From an uncultured Pseudomonas sp. (GTDB lineage: Bacteria; Pseudomonadota; Gammaproteobacteria; Pseudomonadales; Pseudomonadaceae), in NCBI RefSeq assembly GCF_913774235.1, contig NZ_CAJYDW010000001.1, forward strand, positions 1 to 64,000: a DNA stretch of 64,000 nucleotides, given 5' to 3'. Both the position numbers and the translations under genes were made by a program. Below are positions 1 to 9,095 of the stretch, in pieces. The notes beneath the pieces were generated by a model, which worked only from the letters and a program-made list of their open reading frames with translations, ran no database searches and was not told where the DNA came from. Each line of letters starts with the position of its first letter. The stretch's first letter is position 1.

Positions 1-179
1 CTGACGTGACCGGTAACTGCGAACTGCCGGAAGGCGTCGAGATGGTGATGCCGGGCGACAACATCAAAATGGTTGTCACCCTGATCGCTCCGATCGCCAT
101 GGAAGACGGTCTGCGTTTCGCCATCCGTGAAGGCGGTCGTACCGTCGGCGCCGGCGTGGTTGCCAAGATCATCGAGTAA
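1..179 (+). CDS. tuf: Elongation factor Tu, C-terminal end (partial)
   Basis: The window opens inside this gene. Reading from base 3, the last 58 residues are a typical EF-Tu domain 3 end, including [19 protein letters not shown] and [20 protein letters not shown], and then TAA. EF-Tu delivers aminoacyl-tRNA to the ribosome as a GTP complex in the cytoplasm. The GTPase domain lies outside the window. A strong terminator follows within 20 bases, so tuf ends the str operon (rpsL-rpsG-fusA-tuf in this family) and is not fused to the S10 operon. The match to the family is unambiguous. Confidence 0.97.
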   Translation, partial: DVTGNCELPEGVEMVMPGDNIKMVVTLIAPIAMEDGLRFAIREGGRTVGAGVVAKIIE

Positions 180-196
180 TCGGTTGATCTGAAACG

Positions 197-224
197 GAAA
201 AAAGGCCCTTCGGGGCCTTTTTTC
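197..224 (+). terminator. Rho-independent terminator after tuf
   Basis: A short GC stem (AAGGCCC / GGGGCCTT around a TTC loop) sits between an A-rich stretch and a run of six T. It lies 18 bases past the tuf stop codon and separates the str operon from the S10 operon promoter. Confidence 0.9.
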
Positions 225-262
225 TTGCCTTGCGAAATTGACAGATGGCAAAAGAGGCGTTC

Positions 263-291
263 TTGACAGGCGTGAGCGACATCCTTAGAAT
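263..291 (+). promoter_or_regulatory. Sigma-70 promoter of the S10 operon
   Basis: TTGACA at 263-268 and TAGAAT at 286-291 are separated by exactly 17 bases, close to the sigma-70 consensus. Transcription would start near 298, giving a leader of only about 50 bases before rpsJ. A second TTGACA at 238-243 lacks a good -10 partner. Confidence 0.85.
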
Positions 292-305
292 TGCGCCTCC
301 TTTAA

Positions 306-325
306 TCGGGCACCTTTTTGCCCGA
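306..325 (+). promoter_or_regulatory. Small stem-loop in the S10 operon leader
   Basis: TCGGGCA and TGCCCGA form a 7-bp stem around CCTTTT, just upstream of the rpsJ ribosome binding site (GGAG near 337). The leader is far shorter than the E. coli S10 leader that L4 controls. An L4 attenuator of the E. coli type is therefore not visible, and the role of this hairpin is unknown. Confidence 0.45.
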
Positions 326-351
326 GGGGAAAGCTTGGAGTCTGAGGTCAA

Positions 352-663
352 ATGCAAAATCAACAAATCCGTATTCGGTTGAAGGCTTTTGATCATCGCC
401 TGATCGATCAATCCACCCAGGAAATCGTGGAAACCGCGAAACGTACTGGTGCTCAGGTGCGTGGTCCGATTCCTCTGCCTACCCGCAAGGAACGTTACAC
501 AGTGCTGATTTCTCCGCACGTCAACAAGGATGCTCGTGACCAGTACGAAATTCGTACCCACAAGCGCGTGCTCGACATCGTTCAGCCCACCGACAAGACC
601 GTCGATGCGCTGATGAAGCTCGATCTCGCCGCTGGCGTTGAAGTGCAAATCAGCCTCGGCTGA
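352..663 (+). CDS. rpsJ: 30S ribosomal protein S10 (NusE)
   Basis: This 103-residue protein has the S10 family length and signature ([17 protein letters not shown] near the start, [14 protein letters not shown] in the middle). S10 sits in the head of the 30S subunit. As NusE it also pairs with NusB in rRNA antitermination, and nusB lies in this same window. It is the first gene of the S10 operon, with its own promoter and a GGAG ribosome binding site. The ATG chosen gives the normal family N-terminus [11 protein letters not shown]. Confidence 0.98.
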   Translation: MQNQQIRIRLKAFDHRLIDQSTQEIVETAKRTGAQVRGPIPLPTRKERYTVLISPHVNKDARDQYEIRTHKRVLDIVQPTDKTVDALMKLDLAAGVEVQISLG

Positions 664-747
664 GACCGTCAAGGTTTCAGTCGTGTAACGCTCTGAAATG
701 GGCGGCCATAGCGGGTGAAAGCCCCGTACACTCAAGAGGTTCTCAAC

Positions 748-1383
748 ATGACGATTGGTTTAGTCGGTCGTAAATGCGGCATGACCCGCGTTTTCACCGA
801 AGAAGGCGTTTCCGTTCCGGTTACGGTCATTGAGATCGAGCCGAATCGTGTAACCCAATTCAAAAGCGAAGAAACCGATGGCTACCGCGCCATTCAGGTG
901 ACCGTGGGCGAGCGTCGTGCTTCCCGCGTGACCAAGGCGCAAGCCGGTCACTTCGCCAAGGCCAGCGTTGCTGCTGGTCGTAGCGTCCTCGAATTCCGCC
1001 TGGAAGACGGTGAGTACAAGGCAGGTGACGAAGTCACTGTCGCCCTGTTCGAAGCCGGTCAGATGGTTGATGTCACTGGTCAGTCCAAAGGTAAGGGCTA
1101 CGCCGGTACCATCAAGCGCTGGAACTTCCGTGGTCAGGACAACACCCACGGTAACTCCGTTTCCCACCGTGCACCTGGTTCCATCGGCCAGTGCCAGACT
1201 CCTGGTCGTGTGTTCAAGGGCAAGAAAATGTCCGGTCACCTGGGTGCGGAGCGTGTAACCGTTCAGTCGCTGGAAGTCGTGCGTGTAGACGCCGAGCGCA
1301 ACCTGCTGCTGGTCAAGGGTGCCGTCCCCGGCGCGCCGGGTGGTGACGTGATCGTGCGTCCCGCTGTCAAGGCCCGTGGTTGA
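748..1383 (+). CDS. rplC: 50S ribosomal protein L3
   Basis: The 211-residue product starts [16 protein letters not shown], the usual L3 N-terminus. An in-frame ATG 33 bases upstream was rejected because the normal start at 748 has an AAGAGG ribosome binding site just before it. The conserved [19 protein letters not shown] loop and the GKKMSGHLG stretch reach the peptidyl transferase centre and carry the glutamine that PrmB methylates in relatives. L3 is one of the two assembly initiators of the 50S subunit. It is the second gene of the S10 operon. Confidence 0.98.
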   Translation: MTIGLVGRKCGMTRVFTEEGVSVPVTVIEIEPNRVTQFKSEETDGYRAIQVTVGERRASRVTKAQAGHFAKASVAAGRSVLEFRLEDGEYKAGDEVTVALFEAGQMVDVTGQSKGKGYAGTIKRWNFRGQDNTHGNSVSHRAPGSIGQCQTPGRVFKGKKMSGHLGAERVTVQSLEVVRVDAERNLLLVKGAVPGAPGGDVIVRPAVKARG

Positions 1384-1396
1384 GAGGAGAGAGAAC

Positions 1397-1999
1397 ATGC
1401 AACTCAATGTGAATGGCTCTCAAGCTATCGAAGTCTCCGAGCACACCTTCGGCGGTGAATTCAACGAGACCCTGGTTCACCAGGCAGTCGTGGCCTACAT
1501 GGCTGGCGGTCGTCAGGGCACCCGTGCCCAGAAGACCCGTTCCGAAGTTCGTGGTGGCGGCAAGAAGCCCTGGCGTCAGAAGGGCAGCGGTCGTGCCCGT
1601 GCCGGTACCATCCGCAGCCCCATCTGGCGTTCCGGTGGCGTGGCTTTCGCAGCCAAGCCCCAGGATCACAGCCAGAAGCTGAACAAGAAGATGTACCGCG
1701 CTGCCCTGCGCTCCATCCTCGCCGAGCTGGTCCGTCTGGACCGTCTGGTCGTGGTTGACGACTTCGCCGTCGACGCGCCCAAGACCAAGACCCTGGTCAG
1801 CAAGCTGGACGGTCTGGGCCTGAGCGACGTGCTGATCGTGACCGACGCTGTCGACCAGAACCTGTATCTGGCCGCCCGCAACCTGCCTTTCGTCGATGTG
1901 CGTGATGTCCAGGGTTCTGACCCGGTCAGCCTGATCGCCTACGACAAGGTGCTGGTCACTGTGTCCGCCGTGAAGAAATTCGAGGAGCTGCTGGCATGA
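1397..1999 (+). CDS. rplD: 50S ribosomal protein L4
   Basis: The 200-residue protein begins [16 protein letters not shown] longer frame start at 1376 overlaps rplC and has no ribosome binding site, whereas GAGAGGAGAG precedes 1397. The basic loop ([21 protein letters not shown], then GSGRARAGT) is the extension that lines the peptide exit tunnel. In enterobacteria L4 also represses its own operon, but the leader it needs there is not seen here. Its stop overlaps the rplW start by four bases (ATGA), which suggests coupled translation. Confidence 0.98.
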   Translation: MQLNVNGSQAIEVSEHTFGGEFNETLVHQAVVAYMAGGRQGTRAQKTRSEVRGGGKKPWRQKGSGRARAGTIRSPIWRSGGVAFAAKPQDHSQKLNKKMYRAALRSILAELVRLDRLVVVDDFAVDAPKTKTLVSKLDGLGLSDVLIVTDAVDQNLYLAARNLPFVDVRDVQGSDPVSLIAYDKVLVTVSAVKKFEELLA

Positions 2000-2295
2000 A
2001 CCAGGAACGCGTATTCAAAGTGCTGCTTGGCCCGCACATCTCCGAGAAGGCCACCATGCTGGCGGACAGCCAGAAGCAGTTCGTATTCAAGGTTGCCACC
2101 GATGCAACCAAGCTGGAAATCAAGAAGGCCGTCGAGCAGCTGTTCGAGGTCAAGGTTCGCAGCGTCAGCACCCTGAACGTCCAGGGCAAGACCAAGCGCA
2201 CCGCTCGTGGTCTGGGCAAGCGTAACGACTGGAAAAAAGCGTACATCGCTCTCCAGCCGGGCCAGGATCTCGACTTTTCCAGCAGCGCCGAGTAA
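1996..2295 (+). CDS. rplW: 50S ribosomal protein L23
   Basis: The 99-residue product carries the family motif [13 protein letters not shown] near the N-terminus and the loop [26 protein letters not shown]23 lies at the exit of the peptide tunnel, where signal recognition particle, trigger factor and SecY dock. It overlaps rplD by four bases and is followed by rplB after 12 bases, so it is a tightly coupled member of the S10 operon. Length and sequence are normal. Confidence 0.98.
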   Translation: MNQERVFKVLLGPHISEKATMLADSQKQFVFKVATDATKLEIKKAVEQLFEVKVRSVSTLNVQGKTKRTARGLGKRNDWKKAYIALQPGQDLDFSSSAE

Positions 2296-2307
2296 TCAGG
2301 GGGCATC

Positions 2308-3129
2308 ATGGCAATCGTAAAATGCAAGCCGACCTCCGCTGGCCGCCGCTTTGTGGTCAAGGTGGTCAACGCTGATCTGCACAAGGGCGCTCCTTACGCT
2401 CCTTTGCTGGAGAAGAAGAGCAAGTCCGGCGGCCGTAACAACAACGGTCGTATCACCACTCGCCACATCGGCGGTGGTCACAAGCAGCACTATCGTCTGG
2501 TCGATTTTCGTCGCAACAAGGATGGCATCCCTGCCGTCGTTGAGCGTATCGAATACGATCCGAACCGTACCGCGCACATCGCTCTGCTGAAGTACGCCGA
2601 CGGCGAGCGTCGCTACATCATCGCCCCCAAGGGCGTTGCTGCTGGTGATCAGCTCATGTCCGGCGCTGGCGCTCCCATCAAGGCCGGCAACAACCTCCCG
2701 CTGCGTAACGTACCGGTCGGTAGCACCATCCACGGCATCGAACTGAAGCCGGGCAAAGGCGCTCAGATCGCTCGTTCCGCCGGTACCTCCGCTCAGCTGG
2801 TCGCCCGTGAAGGCGCCTACGTCACCGTGCGTCTGCGTAGCGGTGAAATGCGCAAGGTGCTGTCCGAGTGCCGCGCTACCCTGGGCGAAGTGTCCAACGG
2901 CGAGCACAGCCTGCGTTCGCTGGGTAAGGCCGGTGCCACTCGCTGGCGTGGTGTGCGTCCGACCGTTCGTGGTGTCGCCATGAACCCGGTTGATCACCCG
3001 CATGGTGGTGGTGAGGGTCGTACTTCCGGTGGCCGTCATCCGGTTTCGCCATGGGGCGTCAAGACCAAGGGTCTCAAGACGCGCTCCAACAAGCGTACCG
3101 ACAAGATGATTGTCCGTCGCGGCAAGTAA
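2308..3129 (+). CDS. rplB: 50S ribosomal protein L2
   Basis: The 273-residue protein has the expected L2 length, with the N-terminal [19 protein letters not shown] and the C-terminal [21 protein letters not shown], whose conserved histidine lies near the peptidyl transferase centre. L2 helps join the subunits and is one of the most conserved ribosomal proteins. A GGGGGC-type ribosome binding site precedes the ATG. There are no truncations or unusual substitutions in the key motif. Confidence 0.98.
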   Translation: MAIVKCKPTSAGRRFVVKVVNADLHKGAPYAPLLEKKSKSGGRNNNGRITTRHIGGGHKQHYRLVDFRRNKDGIPAVVERIEYDPNRTAHIALLKYADGERRYIIAPKGVAAGDQLMSGAGAPIKAGNNLPLRNVPVGSTIHGIELKPGKGAQIARSAGTSAQLVAREGAYVTVRLRSGEMRKVLSECRATLGEVSNGEHSLRSLGKAGATRWRGVRPTVRGVAMNPVDHPHGGGEGRTSGGRHPVSPWGVKTKGLKTRSNKRTDKMIVRRGK

Positions 3130-3147
3130 TCAGTAGAGGATTCGACT

Positions 3148-3423
3148 GTGCCCCGTTCTCTGAAGAAAGGTCCTTTTATCGATCTTCACCTGTTGAAGAA
3201 GATCGAAGTCGCGGTGGAAAAGAACGAACGCAAACCGATCAAGACCTGGTCGCGTCGTTCGATGATCCTGCCGCAAATGGTCGGCCTGACCATCGCTGTG
3301 CACAACGGTCGTCAACATGTCCCCGTTCTGGTGAACGAAGACATGGTCGGCCACAAACTCGGCGAGTTCGCTGCTACCCGCACCTATCGCGGTCATGCGG
3401 CTGACAAGAAAGCCAAGCGTTAA
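3148..3423 (+). CDS. rpsS: 30S ribosomal protein S19
   Basis: The 91-residue protein uses a GTG start (bases 3148-3150) after AGAGGA. Translation from there gives the family N-terminus [19 protein letters not shown]19 binds 16S rRNA in the 30S head with S13, close to the A-site tRNA. The C-terminal [20 protein letters not shown] is typical. It sits between rplB and rplV with 18-base and 12-base gaps in the S10 operon. Confidence 0.98.
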   Translation: MPRSLKKGPFIDLHLLKKIEVAVEKNERKPIKTWSRRSMILPQMVGLTIAVHNGRQHVPVLVNEDMVGHKLGEFAATRTYRGHAADKKAKR

Positions 3424-3435
3424 GGGGTAAGGAAG

Positions 3436-3768
3436 ATGGAAGTAGCCGCTAAGCTGTCGGGCGCTCGTATCTCCGCCCAGAAAGCCCGCTTGGTCGCCGA
3501 CCAGATTCGCGGGAAGAAGGTGGGCGAAGCGCTCAACCTGTTGACTTTCAGCAGCAAGAAAGCCGCTGAAATCATGAAGAAGGTGCTCGAGTCGGCCGTG
3601 GCCAACGCCGAGCACAATGAAGGCGCCGACGTGGACGACCTCAAGGTTTCCACCGTCTTCGTAAACGAAGGTCGTTCGCTCAAGCGCATCATGCCGCGTG
3701 CCAAAGGTCGTGCTGATCGCATCGTGAAGCGGTCTTGCCATATCACGGTCAAGGTTGCGGACAAGTAA
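3436..3768 (+). CDS. rplV: 50S ribosomal protein L22
   Basis: This 110-residue protein has the L22 core ([22 protein letters not shown], shortened here to its start and end) and the long beta-hairpin [14 protein letters not shown] that lines the exit tunnel and contacts macrolides and the SecM stall sequence in relatives. The start at 3436 follows a GGGTAAGGAAG ribosome binding site. It is in the normal order between rpsS and rpsC. Confidence 0.98.
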   Translation: MEVAAKLSGARISAQKARLVADQIRGKKVGEALNLLTFSSKKAAEIMKKVLESAVANAEHNEGADVDDLKVSTVFVNEGRSLKRIMPRAKGRADRIVKRSCHITVKVADK

Positions 3769-3781
3769 CGGAGTCGATCAG

Positions 3782-4471
3782 ATGGGTCAGAAAGTACATC
3801 CCAATGGCATTCGCCTGGGCATCGTCAAGGAGCACACCTCGGTCTGGTACGCGGATAAGCGCACTTATGCGGACTATCTGCTGGCCGACCTGAAGGTTCG
3901 TGAGTACCTCCAGGACAAACTAAAAAGCGCGTCCGTAAGCCGTATCGATATTCATCGTCCGGCTCAAACCGCACGCATCACCATCCACACCGCCCGTCCC
4001 GGTATCGTGATCGGCAAGAAGGGTGAGGATGTCGAGAAGCTGCGTCAGGACCTGACCGCAAGAATGGGTGTGCCCGTGCACATCAACATCGAAGAGATCC
4101 GCAAGCCGGAGCTCGACGGTGCCCTGGTTGCGCAGAGCGTTGCGCAGCAGCTTGAGCGTCGTGTGATGTTCCGTCGCGCCATGAAGCGCGCCGTACAGAA
4201 CGCGATCCGCATTGGTGCCAAGGGCATCAAGATTCAGGTGAGCGGTCGTCTGGGCGGCGCGGAAATCGCCCGTACCGAGTGGTATCGCGAAGGTCGTGTG
4301 CCCCTGCACACCCTGCGTGCCGACATCGACTACGCCACTGCGGAAGCCCACACCACCTACGGTGTGATCGGTGTGAAGGTTTGGATCTTCAAAGGTGAGG
4401 TCATTGGTGGCCGCCAGGAAGAACTGAAGCCCGTCGCCCCGGCTCCGCGCAAAAAAGCTGCTGCTAAGTAA
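3782..4471 (+). CDS. rpsC: 30S ribosomal protein S3
   Basis: The 229-residue product starts [15 protein letters not shown] longer in-frame start at 3755 would overlap rplV and is rejected because ACGGAGTCGATCAG gives a proper ribosome binding site for 3782. The KH domain has the GxxG loop in [18 protein letters not shown]3 forms part of the mRNA entry site with S4 and S5 and has helicase activity there. The tail is lysine-rich (APRKKAAAK), as usual. Confidence 0.98.
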   Translation: MGQKVHPNGIRLGIVKEHTSVWYADKRTYADYLLADLKVREYLQDKLKSASVSRIDIHRPAQTARITIHTARPGIVIGKKGEDVEKLRQDLTARMGVPVHINIEEIRKPELDGALVAQSVAQQLERRVMFRRAMKRAVQNAIRIGAKGIKIQVSGRLGGAEIARTEWYREGRVPLHTLRADIDYATAEAHTTYGVIGVKVWIFKGEVIGGRQEELKPVAPAPRKKAAAK

Positions 4472-4483
4472 GGAGTACGCAAC

Positions 4484-4897
4484 ATGCTGCAACCCAAGCG
4501 TACAAAATTCCGCAAGCAGATGACCGGCCACAACCGTGGTCTGGCTCATCGTGGTAGCAAGGTCAGCTTCGGCGAGTACGCGCTGAAGGCTGTCGGCCGT
4601 GGCCGTCTGACCGCTCGCCAGATCGAATCCGCACGTCGTGCGCTGACCCGTCACGTGAAGCGTGGCGGCAAGATCTGGATCCGCGTCTTCCCTGACAAGC
4701 CTGTCACCAAGAAGCCTCTCGAAGTGCGGATGGGTAAAGGTAAGGGTAGTGTCGAGTACTGGGTAGCCCAGATCCAGCCGGGCAAGGTCCTGTACGAGAT
4801 CGAGGGTGTTTCCGAGGATCTGGCTCGTCAGGCATTCGCCCTGGCCGCTGCCAAGCTTCCGCTCGAAACCTCCTTTGTTAAGCGGACGGTGATGTGA
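4484..4897 (+). CDS. rplP: 50S ribosomal protein L16
   Basis: The 137-residue protein begins [19 protein letters not shown] and has the normal L16 length. L16 organises the A-site region of the 50S subunit and is added late in assembly. Its TGA stop overlaps the first base of the rpmC ATG (TGATG), so the two are probably translated together. An AAGGAG ribosome binding site lies 8 bases before the start. Confidence 0.98.
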   Translation: MLQPKRTKFRKQMTGHNRGLAHRGSKVSFGEYALKAVGRGRLTARQIESARRALTRHVKRGGKIWIRVFPDKPVTKKPLEVRMGKGKGSVEYWVAQIQPGKVLYEIEGVSEDLARQAFALAAAKLPLETSFVKRTVM

Positions 4898-5088
4898 TGA
4901 AAGCGAAAGAATTGCGTGAGAAATCCGTAGAGGAGCTGAACGAGCAGCTTCTCAACCTGCTGCGTGACCAGTTCAATCTGCGTATGCAGAAGGCAACTGG
5001 CCAGTTGGGTCAGTCTCACATGCTCTCGCAAGTGAAGCGCGACATCGCTCGCGTCAAGACTGTGCTGAACCAGCAAGCAGGTAAGTGA
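4897..5088 (+). CDS. rpmC: 50S ribosomal protein L29
   Basis: The 63-residue helical protein is [10 protein letters not shown] at the start and ends [11 protein letters not shown], matching Pseudomonas L29. A GTG codon just upstream could add one residue, but the ATG at 4897 gives the family N-terminus. L29 lies beside L23 at the tunnel exit. Its ATG shares one base with the rplP stop. Confidence 0.96.
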   Translation: MKAKELREKSVEELNEQLLNLLRDQFNLRMQKATGQLGQSHMLSQVKRDIARVKTVLNQQAGK

Positions 5089-5090
5089 TC

Positions 5091-5357
5091 ATGGCTGAAG
5101 CTGAAAAAACTGTCCGTACGCTGACCGGCCGAGTGGTCAGCGACAAGATGGACAAAACCGTCACCGTACTGATCGAGCGTCGCGTCAAGCACCCGATCTA
5201 CGGTAAATACGTGAAGCGTTCCACCAAACTGCACGCCCACGACGAAACCAATCAGTGCCGCATTGGTGACCTGGTCACCATCCGCGAAACCCGCCCCCTG
5301 GCCAAGACCAAGGCGTGGACCCTGGTTGACGTCGTCGAGCGCGCCGTTCAGGTATAA
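5091..5357 (+). CDS. rpsQ: 30S ribosomal protein S17
   Basis: The 88-residue product has the OB-fold signature ([20 protein letters not shown], then [18 protein letters not shown]). A GTG two codons upstream overlaps rpmC, but the ATG at 5091 gives the normal [10 protein letters not shown] start. S17 binds the 5' domain of 16S rRNA early in assembly. It lies two bases after rpmC, so translation may be coupled. It is the last gene of the classical S10 set. Confidence 0.97.
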   Translation: MAEAEKTVRTLTGRVVSDKMDKTVTVLIERRVKHPIYGKYVKRSTKLHAHDETNQCRIGDLVTIRETRPLAKTKAWTLVDVVERAVQV

Positions 5358-5369
5358 GGGTAGAGAGCC

Positions 5370-5738
5370 ATGATCCAGACTCAATCCATGCTTGACGTCG
5401 CCGACAACAGCGGCGCTCGTCGCGTGATGTGCATCAAGGTGCTCGGCGGTTCCCACCGCCGTTACGCCGGCATCGGCGACATCATCAAAGTCACCGTCAA
5501 GGAAGCAATTCCGCGCGGCAAGGTGAAGAAAGGTCAGGTGATGACCGCTGTCGTCGTGCGTACCAAGCACGGCGTCCGCCGCACCGACGGTTCCATCATC
5601 CGCTTCGACGGCAACGCCGCGGTTCTGCTGAACAACAAGCAAGAGCCGATTGGCACCCGTATCTTTGGGCCGGTGACCCGTGAACTTCGCTCTGAGAAGT
5701 TCATGAAGATCGTCTCCCTTGCCCCCGAAGTGCTGTAA
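5370..5738 (+). CDS. rplN: 50S ribosomal protein L14
   Basis: The 122-residue protein begins [21 protein letters not shown], the family signature, and has the normal length. L14 lies on the subunit interface and forms intersubunit bridges with 16S rRNA; RsfS binds it in stationary phase. This is classically the first gene of the spc operon. Here no promoter is obvious in the 12-base gap after rpsQ, so it is probably transcribed with the S10 genes. Confidence 0.98.
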   Translation: MIQTQSMLDVADNSGARRVMCIKVLGGSHRRYAGIGDIIKVTVKEAIPRGKVKKGQVMTAVVVRTKHGVRRTDGSIIRFDGNAAVLLNNKQEPIGTRIFGPVTRELRSEKFMKIVSLAPEVL

Positions 5739-5750
5739 GGAGTAGCCGAC

Positions 5751-6065
5751 ATGCAAAAGATTCGTCGTGACGACGAGGTAATCGTCATTGCCGGCAAGGA
5801 CAAGGGCAAACGTGGCAAGGTGCTGAAGGTGCTCGCCGACGACCGTCTGGTCGTGGGTGGCGTCAACCTGATCAAGCGCCACACCAAGCCTAACCCCATG
5901 CTGGGCGTTCAGGGTGGCATCGTAGAGAAAGAAGCCCCTCTGCATGTCTCCAACGTTGCCATTTTCAACTCCGAGACCAACAAGGCTGACCGCGTTGGTT
6001 TCAAAGTCGAAGACGGCAAGAAGATTCGTATCTTCAAGTCGACCCAAAAAGCGGTCCAGGCCTGA
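5751..6065 (+). CDS. rplX: 50S ribosomal protein L24
   Basis: The 104-residue product carries the KOW motif near the start ([21 protein letters not shown]) and the conserved [15 protein letters not shown]24 is one of the two initiators of 50S assembly and sits near the tunnel exit. An AAGGAG ribosome binding site precedes the ATG by 9 bases. Order and spacing are normal for spc. Confidence 0.98.
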   Translation: MQKIRRDDEVIVIAGKDKGKRGKVLKVLADDRLVVGGVNLIKRHTKPNPMLGVQGGIVEKEAPLHVSNVAIFNSETNKADRVGFKVEDGKKIRIFKSTQKAVQA

Positions 6066-6084
6066 AGCTGCTAGGTAGATCACC

Positions 6085-6624
6085 ATGGCACGATTGAAAG
6101 AGATTTATCGGAAGGAAATCGCGCCCAAGCTGAAAGAGCAGCTTCAGCTGGGTAACGTGATGGAAGTTCCGCGCATCACCAAGATCACCCTGAACATGGG
6201 TCTGGGCGAGGCAGTCGGTGACAAGAAGATCATCGACAACGCTGTAGCCGACCTGGAAAAGATCGCTGGTCAAAAGCCGGTCGTGACTTATGCCCGCAAT
6301 TCCATTGCTGGCTTTAAGATCCGCGAAGGCTGGCCGATTGGCGTCAAGGTGACCCTGCGTAGCGATCGCATGTACGAATTCCTGGATCGTCTGCTGTCCA
6401 TCTCCCTGCCGCGCGTGCGTGACTTCCGCGGCCTGAATGCCAAGTCCTTCGATGGTCGTGGCAACTACAGCATGGGCGTGAAAGAGCAGATCATCTTCCC
6501 GGAAATCGATTACGACAAGATCGATGCGCTGCGTGGTATGGACATCACCCTGACCACCACCGCTCGTACCGACGAGGAAGGCCGTGCGCTGCTGCGCGCG
6601 TTCAACTTCCCGTTCCGTAACTGA
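6085..6624 (+). CDS. rplE: 50S ribosomal protein L5
   Basis: The 179-residue protein has the L5 motif [16 protein letters not shown] and the C-terminal [21 protein letters not shown]5 binds 5S rRNA in the central protuberance and contacts P-site tRNA. In E. coli the S8 repressor acts at the mRNA around the rplE start; I see no obvious S8-like structure here. It is followed by rpsN after 13 bases. Confidence 0.98.
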   Translation: MARLKEIYRKEIAPKLKEQLQLGNVMEVPRITKITLNMGLGEAVGDKKIIDNAVADLEKIAGQKPVVTYARNSIAGFKIREGWPIGVKVTLRSDRMYEFLDRLLSISLPRVRDFRGLNAKSFDGRGNYSMGVKEQIIFPEIDYDKIDALRGMDITLTTTARTDEEGRALLRAFNFPFRN

Positions 6625-6637
6625 TTGAGGTCTTCAG

Positions 6638-6943
6638 ATGGCTAAGCAAAGCATGATTAACCGTGAGCTGAAGCGTCAGCAAACGGTTGCCAAGTACGCC
6701 AAGAAGCGCGCCGAGCTGAAGGCGACCATCGGTAACGTCAACGCCTCCCCCGAGGACCGTTGGAACGCCCAGGTCGCCCTGCAGAAGCAGCCCCGTGACG
6801 CCAGCGCCAGCCGCCTGCGTAACCGCTGCCGCCTGACCGGTCGTCCGCATGGCGTATACCGCAAGTTCGGTCTGTCCCGCATCAAGCTGCGTGAAGCAGC
6901 CATGCGCGGTGACGTGCCCGGCCTGGTGAAGGCCAGCTGGTAA
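6638..6943 (+). CDS. rpsN: 30S ribosomal protein S14, zinc-independent type
   Basis: The 101-residue protein is the long, C-minus form of S14. It has one cysteine ([12 protein letters not shown]) and none of the CxxC pairs of the zinc form. It therefore does not need zinc. S14 sits in the 30S head near the A and P sites. It is the last gene before a hairpin and a new promoter, so rpsN closes one transcription segment of the superoperon. Confidence 0.97.
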   Translation: MAKQSMINRELKRQQTVAKYAKKRAELKATIGNVNASPEDRWNAQVALQKQPRDASASRLRNRCRLTGRPHGVYRKFGLSRIKLREAAMRGDVPGLVKASW

Positions 6944-6970
6944 CAGCGAGCGCCTTTCATCGCGGTAATT

Positions 6971-6998
6971 GAATCAAGCCCCTTTTGGGGCTTGATTC
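6971..6998 (+). terminator. Hairpin terminator between rpsN and rpsH
   Basis: GAATCAAGCCCC and GGGGCTTGATTC form a perfect 12-bp stem with a TTTT loop, 27 bases after the rpsN stop codon. The following sequence (GTTTCAGG) is a poor T-run, so termination may be partial, and the hairpin could also protect the 3' end of the upstream transcript. Its 3' arm contains the -35 of the next promoter. Confidence 0.7.
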
Positions 6999-7020
6999 GT
7001 TTCAGGCCGATCACTAGAAT
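6992..7020 (+). promoter_or_regulatory. Internal sigma-70 promoter before rpsH
   Basis: TTGATT at 6992-6997 and TAGAAT at 7015-7020 are 17 bases apart, a strong match to sigma-70. It would give a leader of about 78 bases before rpsH, with a small hairpin GAGCC/GGCTC near 7064-7077. It sits in an unusually long 161-base gap. Confidence 0.7.
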
Positions 7021-7104
7021 GCTCGGCTCGCCCGAATCGGCCTATTGCCGAGGGGTGATTTTGAGAGCCGGAAGGCTCGTTTCTGTATTAGGAGCTAATA
7101 GCCC

Positions 7105-7497
7105 ATGAGTATGCAGGACCCGTTAGCAGACATGCTAACTCGTATCCGTAATGCCCAGATGGCTGAAAAGACCGTCGTAAGCATGCCTTCTTCCAAACTG
7201 AAGGCAGCCGTTGCCAAAGTCCTCAAGGACGAAGGCTACATCGCGGATTTTCAGGTCAGCGCGGAATCCAAGCCGTTGCTGTCCATCGAGCTGAAGTACT
7301 TCGAAGGCAAGCCTGTCATCGAAGAACTCAAGCGTAGCAGCCGTCCCGGTCTGCGCCAGTACAAAGCCGTTGACCAGCTGCCGAAAGTGCGCGGTGGTCT
7401 GGGCGTGTCGATCGTTTCCACCAACAAAGGTGTGATGACTGATCGCGCAGCCCGTGCTGCTGGTGTTGGCGGCGAAGTGCTCTGCACAGTCTTCTAA
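7105..7497 (+). CDS. rpsH: 30S ribosomal protein S8
   Basis: The 130-residue product begins [18 protein letters not shown] and ends with the S8 motif [12 protein letters not shown]8 binds the central domain of 16S rRNA. In E. coli it also represses the spc operon. A TTAGGAG ribosome binding site precedes the ATG. The unusually long upstream gap with its own promoter makes rpsH the head of a distinct transcription unit here. Confidence 0.98.
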   Translation: MSMQDPLADMLTRIRNAQMAEKTVVSMPSSKLKAAVAKVLKDEGYIADFQVSAESKPLLSIELKYFEGKPVIEELKRSSRPGLRQYKAVDQLPKVRGGLGVSIVSTNKGVMTDRAARAAGVGGEVLCTVF

Positions 7498-7508
7498 GGG
7501 GAATCAGC

Positions 7509-8042
7509 ATGTCTCGCGTTGCTAAAAACCCCGTAAGACTGCCTGCGGGCGTCGAAGTGAATCTGGCCGGTCAGGCTCTTTCGGTCAAGGGTGCCAAGGG
7601 CGCTCTGGAGCTGAAGGTGCATCCCTCGGTCGAAGTCATCCAAGAGTCCGGTGAGCTGCGTTTCGCCGCTCGCAATGGCGACCAGCAGACCCGTGCGATG
7701 GCCGGCACTACCCGTGCCCTGGTCAATAACATGGTGATCGGCGTCAGCCAGGGCTTCGAGCGCAAGCTGCAACTGGTCGGTGTGGGCTACAAGGCCCAGG
7801 CCAAAGGTCAGGTGCTGAACCTCGCTCTGGGCTTCTCTCACCCCGTGGACTACGAACTGCCGCAAGGCATCACCGCAGAAACCCCCAACCAGACCGACAT
7901 CCTGATCAAGGGTATCGACAAGCAGCTGGTCGGCCAGGTCGCGGCTGAGATTCGTGGTTTCCGTCCGCCGGAGCCTTACAAGGGCAAAGGTGTACGGTAC
8001 GCCGACGAAGTCGTCCACCGTAAAGAAGCCAAGAAAAAGTAG
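7509..8042 (+). CDS. rplF: 50S ribosomal protein L6
   Basis: The 177-residue protein has the two repeated L6 domains and the C-terminal motif [17 protein letters not shown]6 sits near the factor-binding GTPase centre and the sarcin-ricin loop, where EF-G and EF-Tu act. An AAGGGGAAT ribosome binding site lies upstream. It lies in normal spc order between rpsH and rplR. Confidence 0.98.
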   Translation: MSRVAKNPVRLPAGVEVNLAGQALSVKGAKGALELKVHPSVEVIQESGELRFAARNGDQQTRAMAGTTRALVNNMVIGVSQGFERKLQLVGVGYKAQAKGQVLNLALGFSHPVDYELPQGITAETPNQTDILIKGIDKQLVGQVAAEIRGFRPPEPYKGKGVRYADEVVHRKEAKKK

Positions 8043-8052
8043 GGCATAGCAA

Positions 8053-8403
8053 ATGACCGTCAAGAAAGAAACCCGACTGCGTCGCGCTCGCAAGGCTCGC
8101 CTGAAGATGCGCGAACTGGAAGTGGTCCGTCTGTGCGTGTACCGCTCTTCCCAGCACATCTATGCTCAGGTCATCGCGGCCGACGGCAGCAAGGTCCTGG
8201 CCAGCGCTTCTACGTTGGACAAAGAACTGCGCGAGAGCGCTACCAGCAACGTCGAGGCGGCCAAGAAAGTTGGTCTGCTGGTCGCCGAGCGTGCCAAGGC
8301 CGCTGGCGTTACCCAGGTGGCCTTTGATCGTTCTGGCTTCAAGTACCATGGTCGCGTCAAGGCGCTGGCCGACGCTGCTCGTGAAGGCGGGCTGGAGTTC
8401 TAA
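8053..8403 (+). CDS. rplR: 50S ribosomal protein L18
   Basis: The 116-residue product starts with a basic tail ([21 protein letters not shown]) that binds 5S rRNA and ends [19 protein letters not shown] plus GGLEF, as in the family. L18 works with L5 and L25 in the central protuberance. Ten bases separate it from rplF and three from rpsE. Confidence 0.98.
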   Translation: MTVKKETRLRRARKARLKMRELEVVRLCVYRSSQHIYAQVIAADGSKVLASASTLDKELRESATSNVEAAKKVGLLVAERAKAAGVTQVAFDRSGFKYHGRVKALADAAREGGLEF

Positions 8404-8406
8404 GTC

Positions 8407-8907
8407 ATGGCAAATAACGATCAAAAGCGCGACGAAGGCTACATCGAGAAGCTGGTTCAAGTTAACCGCGTAGCCAAAACCGTGAAAGGCGGCCGTATCT
8501 TCGCCTTCACCGCTCTGACCGTGGTTGGCGATGGCAAGGGCCGCGTTGGCTTCGGCCGTGGCAAGGCGCGTGAAGTGCCTGCTGCCATCCAGAAGGCGAT
8601 GGAAGCTGCTCGCCGCAACATGATCCAGGTGGATCTGAACGGCACCACCCTGCAGTACCCGGTCAAGGCCGCCCACGGCGCCTCCAAGGTGTACATGCAG
8701 CCCGCTTCCGAAGGTACCGGCATCATCGCTGGTGGCGCCATGCGTGCCGTCCTGGAAGTCGCTGGTGTGCAGAACGTCCTGGCCAAGTGCTACGGCTCCA
8801 CCAACCCGGTAAACGTGGTGTACGCGACCTTCGAAGGTCTCAAGCACATGCAGGCGCCGGAAGCTGTTGCTGCCAAGCGTGGCAAGAGCGTCGAGGAGAT
8901 TCTCTGA
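8407..8907 (+). CDS. rpsE: 30S ribosomal protein S5
   Basis: The 166-residue protein has the double-stranded RNA-binding motif near residues 10-75 ([39 protein letters not shown]). S5 lines the mRNA entry channel with S3 and S4; mutations there affect fidelity and spectinomycin response. It begins three bases after rplR and its stop lies two bases before rpmD. Confidence 0.98.
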   Translation: MANNDQKRDEGYIEKLVQVNRVAKTVKGGRIFAFTALTVVGDGKGRVGFGRGKAREVPAAIQKAMEAARRNMIQVDLNGTTLQYPVKAAHGASKVYMQPASEGTGIIAGGAMRAVLEVAGVQNVLAKCYGSTNPVNVVYATFEGLKHMQAPEAVAAKRGKSVEEIL

Positions 8908-8909
8908 TC

Positions 8910-9092
8910 ATGGCTAACGCAACCGTCAAGGTCACGCTGATCAAGAGCGTCCATGGCCGTCTGGCCAATCACAAGGCTTGCGTCAAGGGTCTCGGCCTGC
9001 GTCGCATCGGTCATACCGTCGAAGTTCAGGATACCCCTGAGAATCGCGGCATGATCAACAAGGCCTACTACCTTCTGCGTGTGGAGGGTTAA
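8910..9092 (+). CDS. rpmD: 50S ribosomal protein L30
   Basis: The 60-residue product is [20 protein letters not shown] at the start and ends [11 protein letters not shown], the L30 pattern. The open frame extends upstream into rpsE, but the ATG at 8910 gives the family N-terminus and has a GAGGAG ribosome binding site at the rpsE end. L30 binds 23S and 5S rRNA. It is present in most but not all bacteria. Confidence 0.96.
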   Translation: MANATVKVTLIKSVHGRLANHKACVKGLGLRRIGHTVEVQDTPENRGMINKAYYLLRVEG

Positions 9093-9095
9093 GTC

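Noticed and set aside
238..266. A second promoter before rpsJ starting from TTGACA at 238
   Set aside because: There is no -10 at a 16-18 base distance. The element at 263-291 is clearly better.
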